Positions 11,118-23,061 are shown, counted from the first letter of the stretch. The stretch is 64,000 bases of DNA from Azorinus chamasolen (GCA_963576725.1 OY755242.1:66244238-66308237), one strand, 5' to 3'. Numbers and translations: made by a program. Notes: generated by a model not told the origin, from the sequence alone.

Positions 11118-11358
11118 TTAGCCTTTTCCACGTTTTATGGTTATTTCAAATTTCAATACACACTGCATATTTATGGACAAAATGGTTATAACGAAATATT
11201 GAAGGAGGAACATTGTAGCCATTTTAGGAACTAAAAAAGCATATCTTTCAAAGTCCATTGGCAACAAAGTGGACCCTGACCAGACTGCCCCTATAGGAGT
11301 CGTCTGGTCTGGGTTAACTGTTTGTATATGCTTGAAAATGTATTTATAGGACGAAAAT
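11118..11358. mobile_element. A3: family A MITE, diverged
   Basis: 'ttagccttttccacgtttta' at the left, 'tgtagccattttaggaac', the hairpin 'ccagactgcccctataggag'/'tcgtctggtctgggttaact', ending at 'tataggacgaaaata'. No clean TTAA at the right. Confidence 0.65.
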
Positions 11359-11439
11359 AGTTTATAAGTTAGAATGAAATGCACGCATCAATGAGAAATC
11401 AAGGGATACTTTGGAAAGAAATAAAGACCGCATTAGAGT

Positions 11440-12030
11440 CGGATTGGTTTTGTGTGTTGACGATCCGATTTCATGTATCCTTGTATCAACTGATACCCAA
11501 TCTGCCTACCAAATATAAATTGTCTAGTATATGTAGTTCAGAAGCTATAATGACAGTCAAGTGTTCAAAATAGTGACCTTGATCTTGACCCAATTTCATA
11601 TATCCTTGTATCAACTGAAATGCCTTTATCAACGCTTTATCCATACCATATATTAATTGTCTAGCATATGTGGTTTAGAAGTTAAGACAAAATGTTGAAG
11701 GTTTTCAATGGTGGCAAACTTGTCCAAATAGTGACCTTGATATATTTTTTAAATATCTGTATATCAAATGACAGGACTTTACCAAAGCCATCTGTATACC
11801 AAAGATGAATTGCCTAGCATTTGTAGTACAGAAGTTCTAGCAATGTTATAGTTTGTTAAAAAGGCAAAACTTTCGAAATAGTGACCTTGACCGTGACCTG
11901 ATTTCATGTACCCATGTATCGAGGGAAAGGCTTTTACCCAAGCTATCTGCATGTGAAATATGAATTGTCTGTCTTAAGCAATCCATAATTTATAAGCAAT
12001 GTTAAAGTTTTGTTAACGACGGCACGCCGC
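11440..12030 (+). repeat. Degenerate tandem repeat, about 150-160 bp units
   Basis: Roughly four units, each with 'aaatagtgaccttga', 'ttcatgtatccttgtatcaa' and 'aaat-tgaattgtctagcata'. It closes with 'acgacggcacgccgcccgcc'. This resembles the mollusc 'gaccttgacctt' repeat class. No coding sign. Confidence 0.65.
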
Positions 12031-12035
12031 CCGCC

Positions 12036-12283
12036 CATGAATATTCATGTAAGAAATATTGATATTATGAATATTAAGTAGATTAATTGTTACAATTATT
12101 TACACATTGACACATGGATTATTGACCACAGTAGAAGCGTAGAAGCTGTACAATCATATCTTTATTATATCATACACAAACAGAGCAGACCCTGATCAGA
12201 CGGCTCCTACAGGAATCATCTGATGTTGATCTACTCTGTATGCTGAGGCGTAGAAAGGCGTGTTTATGAAGTAAAGGGTAAAT
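12036..12283. mobile_element. A4: family A MITE carrying one end of a tandem duplication
   Basis: 'atgaatattcatgtaagaaa' at the left and 'agcagaccctgatcagacgg' in the centre. Its right half (from 12207) lies inside the 162-bp duplicated unit. Confidence 0.7.
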
Positions 12284-12530
12284 GTACAGAAGTATAGTGA
12301 TCTTATTATTGTTATTATACAAGTATATTGTCCGGTTAAGAGAATTTTTGCACACATTTCTGAATTTGCTACAGGAATCATCTGATGTTGATCTACTCTG
12401 TATGCTGAGGCGTAGAAAGGCGTGTTTATGAAGTAAAGGGTAAATGTACAGAAGTATAGTGATCTTATTATTGTTATTATACAAGTATATTGTCCGGTTA
12501 AGAGAATTTTTGCACACATTTCTGAATTTG
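12207..12530 (+). repeat. Apparently exact 162-bp tandem duplication
   Basis: 12207-12368 and 12369-12530 read the same by eye, from 'ctacaggaatcatctgatgt' to 'cacatttctgaatttg'. The unit joins the right half of A4 to its flank. It explains two repetitive antisense ORFs of 107 and 115 residues, which are not genes. Confidence 0.9.
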
Positions 12531-12782
12531 CTTAAAAGTATTCTGCAGAATAGTAACTTAATTTCATTTTTTAAGATAACACTATATCCAGATTTAGAGG
12601 TAAAGACATGACTGCTTTATGTTCTTAGAATTATCTACAGTTTGCTGATTTTCCAACGATTCTGTGCGATTCAAGTAGCAAACATCCCAAGCATTTGATG
12701 CATTTTCCAATAATGATCTAACATAACATAGCATACAATATACATATCTTATGGTTGATCTATATATTTGCAATGTTAAAAG
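12531..12782. other. Unassigned intergenic sequence
   Basis: Nothing recognised before dispersed repeat H. Confidence 0.5.
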
Positions 12783-13395
12783 TACAAAAATGTGTCATGC
12801 AGGAAACACCACATACAGAACAAACAGCCGCCCGAACAGCAACACAAGGAAACATCAAATGTAAATAACTATAAAAACATCAAGCGACGCACAAAGACAA
12901 AACAAACATACAATAGAGGGAAGATGGAAGAACCGCCTTGGAACAGTCAGTGACAAAAGTCACTGGGGTGGGATTGGGGGATTAAACCGGTTTTTAGACT
13001 CCCAACATCACACTTATTCCATCCCCACCATAAAAGACAAACGGTGCAAATAAACGTATCTCCTCTCCGACTAATCTACAACAACCGCGATGGCAAAATA
13101 CAGTGGTAAAGTGCATGTCTAACGAAAACATTTCAGTGAACAAACTGTATGCACCTATTGCTAGTGTACTCAATGATTGAGCTGCAAACAGACTAACTGT
13201 AGAAAAGCAATAAAGGATACGACAAAACGAAATAGTACAGATATCCGATGTTCTCCTTCCGTTTCTGGATTTAAGAGGTCGCCTTCATAGAGTACTAAAC
13301 CTTTCTTGTCGGCGTACATGCAAAGAGGCCAGCGTGATTGCCAACTGTAAAAGGGTTGACAACCAAACATGCAGTATGTTGTAGTACTATATGTT
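12783..13395 (+). repeat. H1: dispersed repeat H, longest forward copy
   Basis: Starts 'agtacaaaaatgtgtcatgc', continues 'aggaaacaccacatacagaa', 'gtcagtgacaaaagtcactg', 'gactaatctacaacaaccgc', and ends near 'atgcagtatgttgtagtact'. Other copies are at 33975-34318, 54409-54482 and 55383-55990 (reverse). The antisense strand near 13230-13320 can be read as MYADKKGLVLYEGDLL, also found in the reverse copy. It may be a fragment of an unknown transposon. Confidence 0.75.
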
Positions 13396-13974
13396 AAGTT
13401 TTTTATGATTCTAATTGTTTTAGATGTCAACTCTAATGCAGTATCTATGTGATTATTCCATTGATCATGCGAACACAGGTCACACATGAATACTTGTGTA
13501 CAATAGAAACTGTCTAAACTGGAATTCTAGTAGAGAAAGAATTTATATAATTCTAGTCAGGTGGCTGCTTCATGTAGGGTGTAAGAAATGCAGAAAGCTA
13601 GAGGAACTTTCACCCTTCATTAAGCTGCCACCTGTTACAAGACCTAGCTTTAATGCTAATTTTAACATCCGGTTCAGATAAGTGTTACTGTATTTCAACA
13701 AGCTGACTTCATATATCCTATTCAATAACGTTAGGACGTTAATTAACAAACAACAATATTGCTTTTAAATTAGATTTACTAGAATTGCCTCTGTTAAGCA
13801 ATTTTAAACTAATGTGAGATTGATGTTTAATCATGGTTTAATATACGATCAAAACTATTGAAGATAGAGAGAAATAACATAGTTACGTTTATTACGCAAA
13901 TTAAATATAAAACAGACCAAACACATATCCCTGGGAAACACCAACTGATATAGACTATATATAAGCCCGTCGAA
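13396..13974. other. Unassigned intergenic sequence
   Basis: Only short ORFs without recognisable motifs; nothing else seen. Confidence 0.5.
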
Positions 13975-15060
13975 GCTTTTTTCAACATAAATTGAGGTTA
14001 ACATATTTGCTAAATGCAAATGTAAAACGCAAATTCTAAGTCCAATTGTGCGACCTTGTCCTTTGGCATACATACCGGGACGCACCCATGCTACTGTAGC
14101 ATGTCCTGATAAGCATTGTGGTGTAATTTGAAAAGAATCCACCAAGCAAAACTTGAGTTAGAGATGTTACAGTCAGACAGACGAACAGACAACGCCATTC
14201 CGTAAAACGTCCCCTTGTTTTCAAACAGACAAAGTTTGTGATGAAAGACAAGTGTTCCAAGTTTCTAGGCTTTATTTCAAACGGTTAATTAAAAAAGTGG
14301 ACTTTAACAAAAACCTTAATCCAAACTTCGAAATTAAAAAGAGTCATAAGTATGTCAAAATGCTTGACAAAGTTATTTACTCTTGAAAACAGATACAGCT
14401 TGTGATTGTGAACTAATGTTCCAAGTTTCAAAGCTTTACCTCAAAGGGTTATGTAAATAAGTTGACTTTAACAAAAACCTTAACCAAACATTCAAGTTAA
14501 AAAGGGTTATAATTCTGTCAAAATGCTTGACAGAGTTAAGTTCCCTTGCATACAAGTGTAGCTTGTGACGGTATACAAGTGTTCCAGGTTTTGTAAATAA
14601 GTGGACTTACAATATAATTTGAGGTCAACATAGTTGCTTAACGCAAATACTAAACCCTAATTCGAAGTCAAATTGTGCGACATTGACCTTCGATATAAGT
14701 ACCAGGAGACACCCAGGCTACTGAAGCATATCCGGATAAACATTATGTTGATATTCGAGAAGGATCCACCACGCAGAAATTGAGTTAGAGATGTTACAGA
14801 CAGACAGACATTTAACATATTTGCTAAACACAATTGCTAAAGGCACATTCTACGTCCAATTGTACGACCGTGAACTTAGATATACTTACTGGGGCTGGAC
14901 ATGCTACTGCGACATGCCCAGATAAACATTGTGGTCAAAATGAGAACGATCTACCGAACGGAACTGGAGTTAGAGATGTTACAGACAGGCGGACAGACGG
15001 AGAAACAGACAGACAGACGGACAGACATCGCCATTCTATAATAAGTCCCGTTTCTTCAAA
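13975..15060 (+). repeat. Mollusc-type 'gagttagagatgttacagac' repeat block
   Basis: Three units (about 13975-14225, 14600-14810, 14810-15055) share 'acatatttgctaaa', 'caattgtgcgacc', 'aagcattgtgg' and 'gagttagagatgttacag', and end in CAGA/GACG runs. Between them (14240-14600) lie two units built on 'gtgttccaagtttc' and 'gtcaaaatgcttgacaaagt'. Noncoding. Confidence 0.7.
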
Positions 15061-15276
15061 CGGGCGTATCGGAATAATACGGTGAAATTTACATTTCAAA
15101 TAGAAATACATGCAAAGATATATCCGTTTATGACATGTTCCTGCCTCTAATACACAATATATCGGATTCTTGCTATTAAATACTTTACATATATGATTTA
15201 CAATATCAATCAGTTGACCAGTTTTGTAAAAAATACTGACGCTGAATACAGAATATTTATAAGCTAAAATGGCGGA

Positions 15277-15475
15277 TACAGTAAAACCCCTCTAATGCGA
15301 CCACCAAAAAGGGGCTTAATTCACAGTAGCTTAGGCATTTGATAGCTTAATGTAGGACGAAAGTTATCCTATAGGAACTTTCTGCATAACTCTCTCCCTG
15401 CATTAAGCAACCACCTGCTTTTGCAGACAGCCATGTTTGTTCATTAAGTGGTCTTATTAGAATGGTTTTACTGTA
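15277..15475. mobile_element. F2: pogo-like MITE, GCGACCAC subtype
   Basis: TA, then CAGTAAAACCCCTCTAATGC at the left, and AATGGTTTTACTG then TA at the right. The internal palindrome is centred near 'cctataggaac'. Confidence 0.85.
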
Positions 15476-15522
15476 TACAGATGAGTTTTTGATATTGCTA
15501 TAAACTGTAGAGTCAAATTTAT

Positions 15523-16084
<562 letters not shown>

Positions 16085-16300
16085 TTAACCCTTTCCCTGA
16101 TGAATATTCACATAGGAATATTATTGTTTATAATGGCATATGACATTTCGGCTCAGGCAGAAGCTGTAGAATCAGATATATATTACACTATAAGCAAACA
16201 GAGCAGGGCCTGATCAGACGGCTTCTACAGGAGCCGCCTGATCTGGTTCTACTCTGTTTGCAAATGCTTCAAAATGCGCTTACATAAGGGAAAGGGTGAA
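16085..16300. mobile_element. A6: family A MITE
   Basis: TTAACCCTTTCCCTGATGAA to 'ataagggaaagggtgaa'. Central stem 'cctgatcagacggcttctac'/'aggagccgcctgatctggtt'. The right TTAA has decayed to TGAA. Confidence 0.85.
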
Positions 16301-16613
16301 AGCACGTTGAAAATCCGCTGGGGGCTTTCTGTATGACTTGCATACTGCATTAGGCAGCCACCTGAATAAATTCCGATTTAGAGGGGTTTTGTGGTCGTCA
16401 AGTTATTTTCTGTTTTACGAAAGAATAATTATATTTTCATGATCTACATTATATATTGACATTCAATAATATTATTTTAAGCATTTCGCTTGATGTTAAA
16501 TGCAGAAATCCACAGCTTAAATACGTATACATGCGTGGGTGGGGTGTTTGCAGCTCAGTGTTGCTTTTGGCAAATGTCGAAACATTCCAGAAACTTTTTA
16601 ATCATTTTTACTT

Positions 16614-16814
16614 TACAGTAAAACCTCTCCAAAACGGCCACTAAATTACATCAAGTATTTTGTTGTTAAAGGCAGGTGACTGCTTAAAGCAAGGCGGAAG
16701 TAGAACAGAACGCTCCTATAAGAGTGTTCTGTTATGCTTTCATCTTTCTCTAAGCAGTCACCTGCCCTAAATACCAACACAATTTAGTGGCCGCTATAGA
16801 GAGGTTTTACTGTA
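16614..16814. mobile_element. F3: pogo-like MITE, ACGGCCACTAAAT subtype
   Basis: TA-CAGTAAAACCTCTCCAAAAC to GAGAGGTTTTACTG-TA, with 'ggcaggtgactgcttaaagc' pairing with 'taagcagtcacctgcc' and a central stem 'gaacgctcctataagagtgt'. Confidence 0.9.
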
Positions 16815-16889
16815 TTCCTCTATATTATGTTCTAATGAGTAAAACACTTACTGTTACTGTTTTACGTTAGTTGCATTATAGTTGCTATT

Positions 16890-17099
16890 TACAGTAAAAC
16901 CCCTTTAATGCGAACACTTGATGAACAAACATAGATGTCTTTATAAGCAGGTGGTTGCTTAATGCAGGACGAAAGTAATGCAGAAAGCTCCTAAATGAGC
17001 TTTCTGTATCACTTTCGTCCTGCATTAAGCTAGCATCCGTCTATGCCACTGTGAAGTATGCCCCATTTTATTAGTCGCATTAGAGGGGGGTTTACTGTA
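16890..17099. mobile_element. F4: pogo-like MITE, GCGACCAC subtype
   Basis: TA-CAGTAAAACCCCTTTAATGC to GAGGGGGGTTTACTG-TA. The internal palindrome runs 'ttaatgcaggacgaaagtaa'/'actttcgtcctgcattaa'. Confidence 0.9.
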
Positions 17100-17273
17100 T
17101 ATCAATGCCATTAATATGACAAGAGTTCAAAACCCACAGCATACCATAAACTTTAATTCAATAAGTAGACAGAACAAACCCTTATCAAACTGCTCCTATT
17201 GGAGCCGTCTGATCTAGGTCTACTGTGCATGCAAAGGCGTGAATAAGCGCTTATATGAAGTAAAGAGTTAACT
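17100..17273. mobile_element. A7: family A MITE, left-truncated
   Basis: 'acagaacaaacccttatcaa', 'ctattggagccgtctgatct' and the tail 'atatgaagtaaagagttaac'. Its right TTAA abuts the next degenerate element, A8. Confidence 0.6.
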
Positions 17274-17470
17274 CTTTACTCTTTAAATATTGATTTATTT
17301 ATTCGATATAATGGCACCTTTAACGAGGGAAATATTGAAAAAAAAACATGTATTTTAGTGCATATGCAAACAGAGTAGATCCTAATCAAACAGTTCATAC
17401 AGGAGCTGTCTGATCAGGTTCTACTCTGCAATGGTGACAAAGGGCGTCTGTATAGAATAAAGCGTCACAT
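17274..17470. mobile_element. A8: degenerate family A MITE
   Basis: Contains 'gcaaacagagtagatcctaa' and 'ggagctgtctgatcaggttc' around a preserved palindrome. Termini are worn down. Confidence 0.5.
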
Positions 17471-17515
17471 AAAGCAGATTTCAACTTGTATGCATGCTAT
17501 AATTTATGCATATGG

Positions 17516-17761
17516 TTAACCCTTTCGGCGCCAAATTTCTAATTGTCGTCTGCAATCCAAGTTTGTCAAATCATACAGTAAAATAAGGAAATGAGATAAA
17601 TAAATGCAAATTTCAAAGGAATAAAGCACATATATAGAACTAGAGATTGAGTCAAATAGTGAAGTCCCTGATCAGACGCCGCCTTGAAAAAGCGGCGTCT
17701 GATCTGGGACTGCACTATTTGTCGTGGTGGATTTACACGACTGTGGCGGTGAAAGGGTTAA
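17516..17761 (+). mobile_element. B3: best-preserved family B piggyBac-like MITE
   Basis: TTAACCCTTTCGGCGCCAAA to GGCGGTGAAAGGGTTAA, 246 bases, clean TTAA at both ends. The central hairpin spans about 17655-17725: 'agtccctgatcagacgccgc' is matched by 'gcggcgtctgatctgggact', and then by AAATAGTG/CACTATTTGTC outside it. The outer segments are unique to family B ('aaatgcaaatttcaaaggaa'). Confidence 0.92.
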
Positions 17762-17837
17762 CAGTGTTTACTACTATGCACAGTTTTACTAACAAAATCC
17801 ATAGTGAAACGTGAATCCAATAAACATGCATTTATAT

Positions 17838-18086
17838 TTAACCCTTTCCCTGTTCTATATTTAGTCCAAATTTCAATACCTACAGAATATTCATGGAAAA
17901 AGAGATATAATGAAATATGGAAGGTGGACTATTGTAGCCATTTTAGAAAGTAAAGAAACAAATCTATCAAATTTCACTAGCAAACAGAGCAGACCCTGAT
18001 CAGACGGCTCCATTAGGAGCCGTCTTATCTGGGTCTACTCTGTTTGCAAATGCGTGAAAACACGTTTATATGAGGGAAAGGGTTAA
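17838..18086 (-). mobile_element. A9: family A MITE, reverse orientation
   Basis: TTAACCCTTTCCCTGTTCTA to GAGGGAAAGGGTTAA. Carries 'tgtagccattttagaaagta' and the hairpin 'gatcagacggctccattagg'. Subtype with 'gaatattcatgg' on the left. Confidence 0.9.
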
Positions 18087-18087
18087 G

Positions 18088-18369
18088 TACAGATGAACTT
18101 CGATATATAGACATTCTAGGGACCATTTAAATTAGTTCGAGATAACAGAGTTCGAGTTATCCGATTTCTGAAATTGACAAGTTCACAACTTAAAGCAGGC
18201 CTAAAACATTACTTTAGACATGCATTAAGATGTTACATGCATTTCTTGATATGTGTATTGATACATTTAAGGGCCGTTCTGTATCGTAATTTTTGGAAGG
18301 ACTGCACTTTTAGTTCGAGTTATCCGAAGTTCGAGTTATCCAAGTTCGAGATGGCGAAGCTCAACTGTA
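18088..18369. mobile_element. F21: long-TIR pogo-like element
   Basis: TA-CAGATGAACTTCGATATATA at the left. At the right, 'cgagatggcgaagctcaactg' in reverse complement begins CAGTTGAGCTTCGCCATCTC, then TA. Both ends carry 'gttcgagttatcc' motifs. Unlike other F copies I see no GCAGGTGG palindrome inside. Confidence 0.6.
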
Positions 18370-18628
18370 ATTACCAAACAATGTCACTCTTTCAAGACTG
18401 AATTTTCAGAGTGAAATAAACCATCAAAGATTAACTATAGGGCCAACGCAATGTTAAATGTTTACATGGTTACAAACAGTATAGACCTTGGGCTGTCAAC
18501 ATCCAAAATCGTAACATTGGTATATGTTTCATAGTGTCTATGTCTTTTAGCCATATATATGTCAGCAATTGCGCATTACTTGAATACTGCTATAATAAAT
18601 GTTAATATTGTGCAACAGTAGACGGGTA

Positions 18629-18884
18629 TTAACCATTCGCTTGCTATTCACGTCAATATACCTACCTGTGGATAGTGAAGACCCAGATGAGACAGTTCCT
18701 GCAGGAGCTGTCTCATCAGGGTCTGCACTATTTACATGTACAAGTTGATTGTGCAACCAGTGCACTGCACAGCAGTGATTGCACAGCGAAATACTTGTAC
18801 ACAGTGAATATATATGTAATTATACAACAGGGCATGGGTAAAGAAGGAGAAATGTATTTTAAAATTCAGCAAGAGAAGGGTTAA
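18629..18884 (+). mobile_element. C1: piggyBac-like MITE, family C
   Basis: TTAACCATTCGCTTGCTATT to 'gcaagagaagggttaa'. The central hairpin is 'cagatgagacagttcctgca'/'ggagctgtctcatcagggtc', flanked by 'gcactattta'. Small ORFs on both strands over it recur in every C copy because the sequence is repeated, not because it is coding. Confidence 0.9.
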
Positions 18885-18944
18885 ACATTCAGGTTTCTCT
18901 TTTATAAGCGTTATACATCTGCTGATGCTCATAACGACTCCCAT

Positions 18945-19387
18945 GTCGATGTTTTAGGTTTCATCCATTATTTAAATACATCTCATGCAGTGGCGTTTTT
19001 GTTACCGTTGCACTAAATTTGAGAAATTGAGTTGTGTATTTCAACACTATTGTGACGTTTTACAATCTAATGTTTCTAAATATATCAAAGAGATGTGTCA
19101 TTCAAACTTACTTGGATGTCATCATAAACTGGTATGTATTAAAACATTGAGCTAGATGGCGATGTGAAGAGAAATAGTTTCAGTAAACAAATACATCATG
19201 GTAAATACTTGTAGACATGCTTCATTTTGGTAGCAAATAGACTTCGTTGTATTTCTTTTTTGCTACCGAACGTTTTATTTTAAGAGAAATACAAAAACGT
19301 AAACACAAGTGAATTGTTCTCATTCTGAATTGTGAAATAAACATTTAACTCTACAGTTATGAACTACTTATTTGTTCCATTCCGTGT
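18945..19387. other. Unassigned intergenic sequence
   Basis: No gene or repeat recognised. The first 60 bases after C1 are duplicated after C3 (see 23062-23117). Confidence 0.55.
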
Positions 19388-19598
19388 CCAATATTCATCT
19401 AAGAAAGAATGTCATCATAAATATGTACGAATAGCTGAATGCTTAGAACTGAACATGAACACGTAGATCGTTTTACATTGGCAGAAACTGTAGAATCGGA
19501 TATATAAGCAAACAGTGCAGACCCTGAACAGACGGCTCCTATGGGTCTACACTGTTTGTAAATGCGTGAATATGTGTTTATATGAAGGAAGGGGTTAC
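19388..19598. mobile_element. A10: family A MITE with partly deleted hairpin
   Basis: 'ccaatattcatctaagaaag', 'cagaaactgtagaatcggat', then 'aacagacggctcctatgggt': most of the right stem is missing. Ends 'atgaaggaaggggttac'. Confidence 0.7.
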
Positions 19599-19674
19599 TC
19601 ATAAGTTGTATAATACATATTTTGCCTACATGTATGTAGTTGTAAAATACACATTTAGCTCTGTAGTTGTAAAA

Positions 19675-19881
19675 TACAGTAAACCCTATATTAACCGTAC
19701 GTTAAATTTAGTATAAATATCGGTCTAGGAGACAGGCGACAGCTTAATGCAGAGTGGAAGTCATGCAGAAAGCTCCTAAAGGAGCTTTCTGCATGACTTT
19801 CACCCTGCATTAAGCAGTCACCTGCCTAAAATATCTAAATTCTTCTCTTCTAGAATTCCGGTTAAGAGAGGTTTTACTGTA
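19675..19881. mobile_element. F5: pogo-like MITE, distinct TIR subtype
   Basis: TA-CAGTAAACCCTATATTAACC to GGTTAAGAGAGGTTTTACTG-TA, around 'gcttaatgcagagtggaagt' and the perfect core 'gaaagctcctaaaggagctt'. Confidence 0.88.
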
Positions 19882-20337
19882 CACATTTAACTCTGTAGTT
19901 GTGAAATACATATTTAACTCCGTAATTGCCGTCATAGGCGAATCCGTGATAGCATTTGCAAACAGTAGGAATGATTCAGCGTCTCCTCAAGATCAATGGT
20001 TATATTTTTCGTAAAGAAACAGTGGTTCAGATAAGATGCGTAAATTCAAACATTTTCCAGAATAACTTCTTTATTTCTCCACAAAACTCTCTGTTGTGAC
20101 CATTCTTTAGGTTGGTAGAGAAATGACGATTTTAGTATGTGTGTACGTAACTTTATCTGTAGCATAGACATTAAAGACATGTCACTTTGAAACCCGAAGC
20201 AGACGACACTCTTTAGCAGCCGTAATTTAGTAGGCACCGAAAGTGTTACTATAAATTTAAAAGTGGTTACAGAAGTAGACTAACAAATGAACTTGTAGAA
20301 AGCGAACCAGTTCTGTAGTAATTTGATAATAGATGGC
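19882..20337. other. Unassigned; weak family G-like piece
   Basis: 20079-20125 faintly resembles family G ('tgtgaccattctttagg', 'ggtagagaaatga'). Nothing else recognised. Confidence 0.35.
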
Positions 20338-20477
20338 TAATACACGTTTTTTCGGGCAATAACATCTGCAGTGTCGAGGGACCGAGGGACTGTTGTTGGC
20401 CCGATCCCGAAGGGCGAGGGCAACAACATTCCCAAGGGCCATTGCAGATGTTATTGCCCGAAAACAAACGTGTATTA
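20338..20477. repeat. Long inverted repeat with GC-rich loop
   Basis: Arms 'taatacacgttttttcgggc' to 'aataacatctgca' (20338-20371) and the matching 'tgcagatgttattgcccgaa' to 'acgtgtatta' (20443-20477). The loop has its own dyad built of 'cgagggaccgagggac', 'cccgatcccgaagggcgag' and 'gggcaacaacatt'. It resembles the hairpin at 60946-61086 in layout. Probably a fold-back or MITE element. Confidence 0.8.
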
Positions 20478-20879
20478 ACTTTATTCTTGCATAAAACCAT
20501 TTTCTGCTTTCCTGCATCAATTTATTTCTTCCAAATACAAGCAAAACTATACACTTCTTTGACACTTCCGTTCGTTCTATTTATGCAGTTTTCGGGCCAC
20601 TCTTTTCTTTCTGACGTCATTCAACGATTGTATCAAATACCGTTTACACGGGATTTCATTCAATATGTCTATCACTAAAAGCAGTTCATTGTCGGTGCCC
20701 CTGAAATACTCGCACCGTTCATCTAGCTTATGCCAAAACGCTATAGCGTTGGCGTCCATTGTTTACATTAGACCCCGAATAGGTATAATTAAAACCGTTC
20801 AACAACAGCGCGTGAGTACGAGAATCGCCTTGTTAATACATGGTCTAGCGGCAACAACAGCACGTTTTGTGCAAGAATA
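20478..20879. other. Unassigned intergenic sequence
   Basis: Short ORFs only; no motif recognised. Confidence 0.5.
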
Positions 20880-21022
20880 TACAGTACAACCCCTCTAATG
20901 CGACCACCAAAAATGGGCATAATTCTGGGTGGCAGAGGCAGGTGGTAGCTTAATGCAGGACGAAAGTTATGCAGAAAGCTCATATAGGAGCTTTCTACAT
21001 AACGTTCGTCCTGCATTAAGCA
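20880..21022. mobile_element. F6: pogo-like MITE, right end missing
   Basis: TA-CAGTACAACCCCTCTAATGC and the whole internal palindrome ('gaaagctcatataggagctt'), then it stops after 'ctgcattaagca' without the right TIR. Confidence 0.85.
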
Positions 21023-21794
21023 TTTATCAAAATTCAGAAAGCATATATATGAACAAAATAAAATCTAACTTCTACAGTAATTCAACTCAAATTTGATATT
21101 GATCTTATGATAAGACCAGTTCTTCAATATTCATCTTCTCTCTGATGTTCAACAAAAATGTATTAAAATGGCCTAGTTATGTCAGTTTGTCATTCAACAA
21201 CTTGTTATTCTTATTGGACCTGTAACAAGAAAAGCATGTCATGCTGCAAAGAACAAAATGCATTGGATGACAGGCTGTCAGGTTTACACTAAAGCGTGGC
21301 ACAATTTCATATCCAATAATTACGCTAATGTGCTTTGGTGACGCATGGACTCCCTGTAGCGTGTTACGCACTTTTAAAATATTAGTTTTAACTATTTCAA
21401 TTGTTTTTATTTTATTTTTCAGTTAATAGCGTCATGGTGTGCAACACATCCGGCTTGGTATTAATGCAAAATAAAATGTCATGGCTTTGTAAAAAGAAAA
21501 CTAACAATAGTTGAGTTTGTGGTGTTGATTAATGTGGCTGATTTACAGGTACAGCAGATAAGCAATACACACTATATTTGACAAAATGTGTACTATTTTC
21601 TACATTCGTTGCAAAAACAGGGCCGAACTTTTATTGGTTCCATCGTAACAATCGTTTGACTCAGACATGTGCAAAAACGAAATGAAAACATGCAAAAGAT
21701 ATTAAAACAATGACAAAACCTAGACACAATGAAATTCATATGAACTGCAATAAACCCGATACATCATATCAACTATCGTAATATAATGGTGATA
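21023..21794. other. Unassigned intergenic sequence
   Basis: About 770 bases without a recognised gene or element. Confidence 0.55.
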
Positions 21795-22044
21795 TTAACC
21801 CTTCGCTTGCTGAATTTTAAAATGCATTTCTCCTTCTTTACCCATGCCCTGTTGTATAATTACATATATCTTCACTGTGTACAAGTATTTCGCTGTGCAA
21901 TCACTGCTGTGGAGTGCACTGGTTGCACAATCAACTTGTAAATAGTGCAGACCCTGATGAGACAGCTCCTGCAGGAGCTGTCTCATCTGGGTCTTCACTA
22001 TTTACAGGTAAGTATATTGGGGTGAATAGCAAGCGAAGGATTAA
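21795..22044 (-). mobile_element. C2: piggyBac-like MITE, reverse copy of family C
   Basis: TTAACCCTTCGCTTGCTGAA to 'atagcaagcgaaggattaa', so the terminal repeats are long (TTAACCCTTCGCTTGCT). Central 'gagacagctcctgcaggagc' is a near-perfect dyad. Confidence 0.92.
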
Positions 22045-22392
22045 CATTTTGTGATTGAGGTAACTTTAATTAACGTTGATATTGTTCTGATGAGCTTAGA
22101 TCGTGCTTAACTTTCGTTGTAAATTTGCTCCACAGTGTGAATAACCAAATTAAACAACTAAAGTAATCATTTTGTTACGCAAGAAATTCTCAGCTGCACT
22201 ATAATCTTTTCGATTCAATAAAACAATGGCGAGTAGGCAAATGTCTCAGTTTCTCTTCCTCATAAGACAAAACATAAATATACATATAGTGTATCGTTTT
22301 ACATTGCTACGAACATAAACCAGACACAAACATTTTCCTATAACAATGGGCATTGAATCAAGAGAATTCCAACAGATAAACTCAAAACGAAA
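22045..22392. other. Unassigned intergenic sequence
   Basis: Nothing recognised. Confidence 0.5.
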
Positions 22393-22600
22393 TACAGTAG
22401 AATCTGTCTTAAGTGACCATTCATTGTTTAACACAGGAGCTTTAAAGAAGCAGAATGTTGCTTAATGCAGGACAAGAGTAATAAAGATAGCTCCAATAGG
22501 AGCTTTCTGCATTACTATTTACTTGCATTAAGCTACGACCTGCCTTGTAGGCCCACACTTATGCCTCATTTTGACAGTGGCTTAAGACAGGTTCTATTGC
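22393..22600. mobile_element. F7: pogo-like MITE, CTTAAGTGACC subtype
   Basis: TA-CAGTAGAATCTGTCTTAAGT at the left; 'ggcttaagacaggttctatt' at the right. The core is 'gatagctccaataggagctt'. It shares its TIR subtype with F19. Confidence 0.8.
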
Positions 22601-22698
22601 ATGCATTAACTTTCACATGCTATCTTCGATCTCAATCGCGTTTACAAACATCTTGGATCTTGAATCATCACCGAGGAAGTGCGTCTCATCAGACTTCG

Positions 22699-22795
22699 AG
22701 TTGTGTGACACACGGTCCATAGTTTTTTCAAGTTGTGTGACACACGGTCCATAGTTTTTTCAAGTTGTGTGACACACGGTCCATAGTTTTTTCAA
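22699..22795 (+). repeat. 32-bp tandem repeat, three copies
   Basis: Starts at 22699, 22731 and 22763; unit begins 'agttgtgtgacacacggtcc'. 'gtgtgacacac' is itself a short palindrome. Confidence 0.95.
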
Positions 22796-22816
22796 GGCGA
22801 TATGACTGAAATGCTG

Positions 22817-23061
22817 TTAAGCCTTCGCTTGCTATTCACGTCAATATACCTACCTGTAAATAGTGAAGACCCAGATGAGACAGCTCCTGCAGGAGCTGTC
22901 TCATCAGGGTCTGCACTATTTACAAGTTGGTTGCGCAACCAGTGCACTCTACAGCAGTGATTGCTCAGCGAAATACTTGTACACGGTGAAGATATATGTA
23001 ATTATACAACATGGGTAATGAAGGAGAAATGTATTTTTAAATTCAGCAAGAGAAGGGTTAA
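22817..23061 (+). mobile_element. C3: piggyBac-like MITE, family C
   Basis: TTAAGCCTTCGCTTGCTATT to 'aagagaagggttaa', with an intact 'gacagctcctgcaggagctg' core. Confidence 0.9.
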
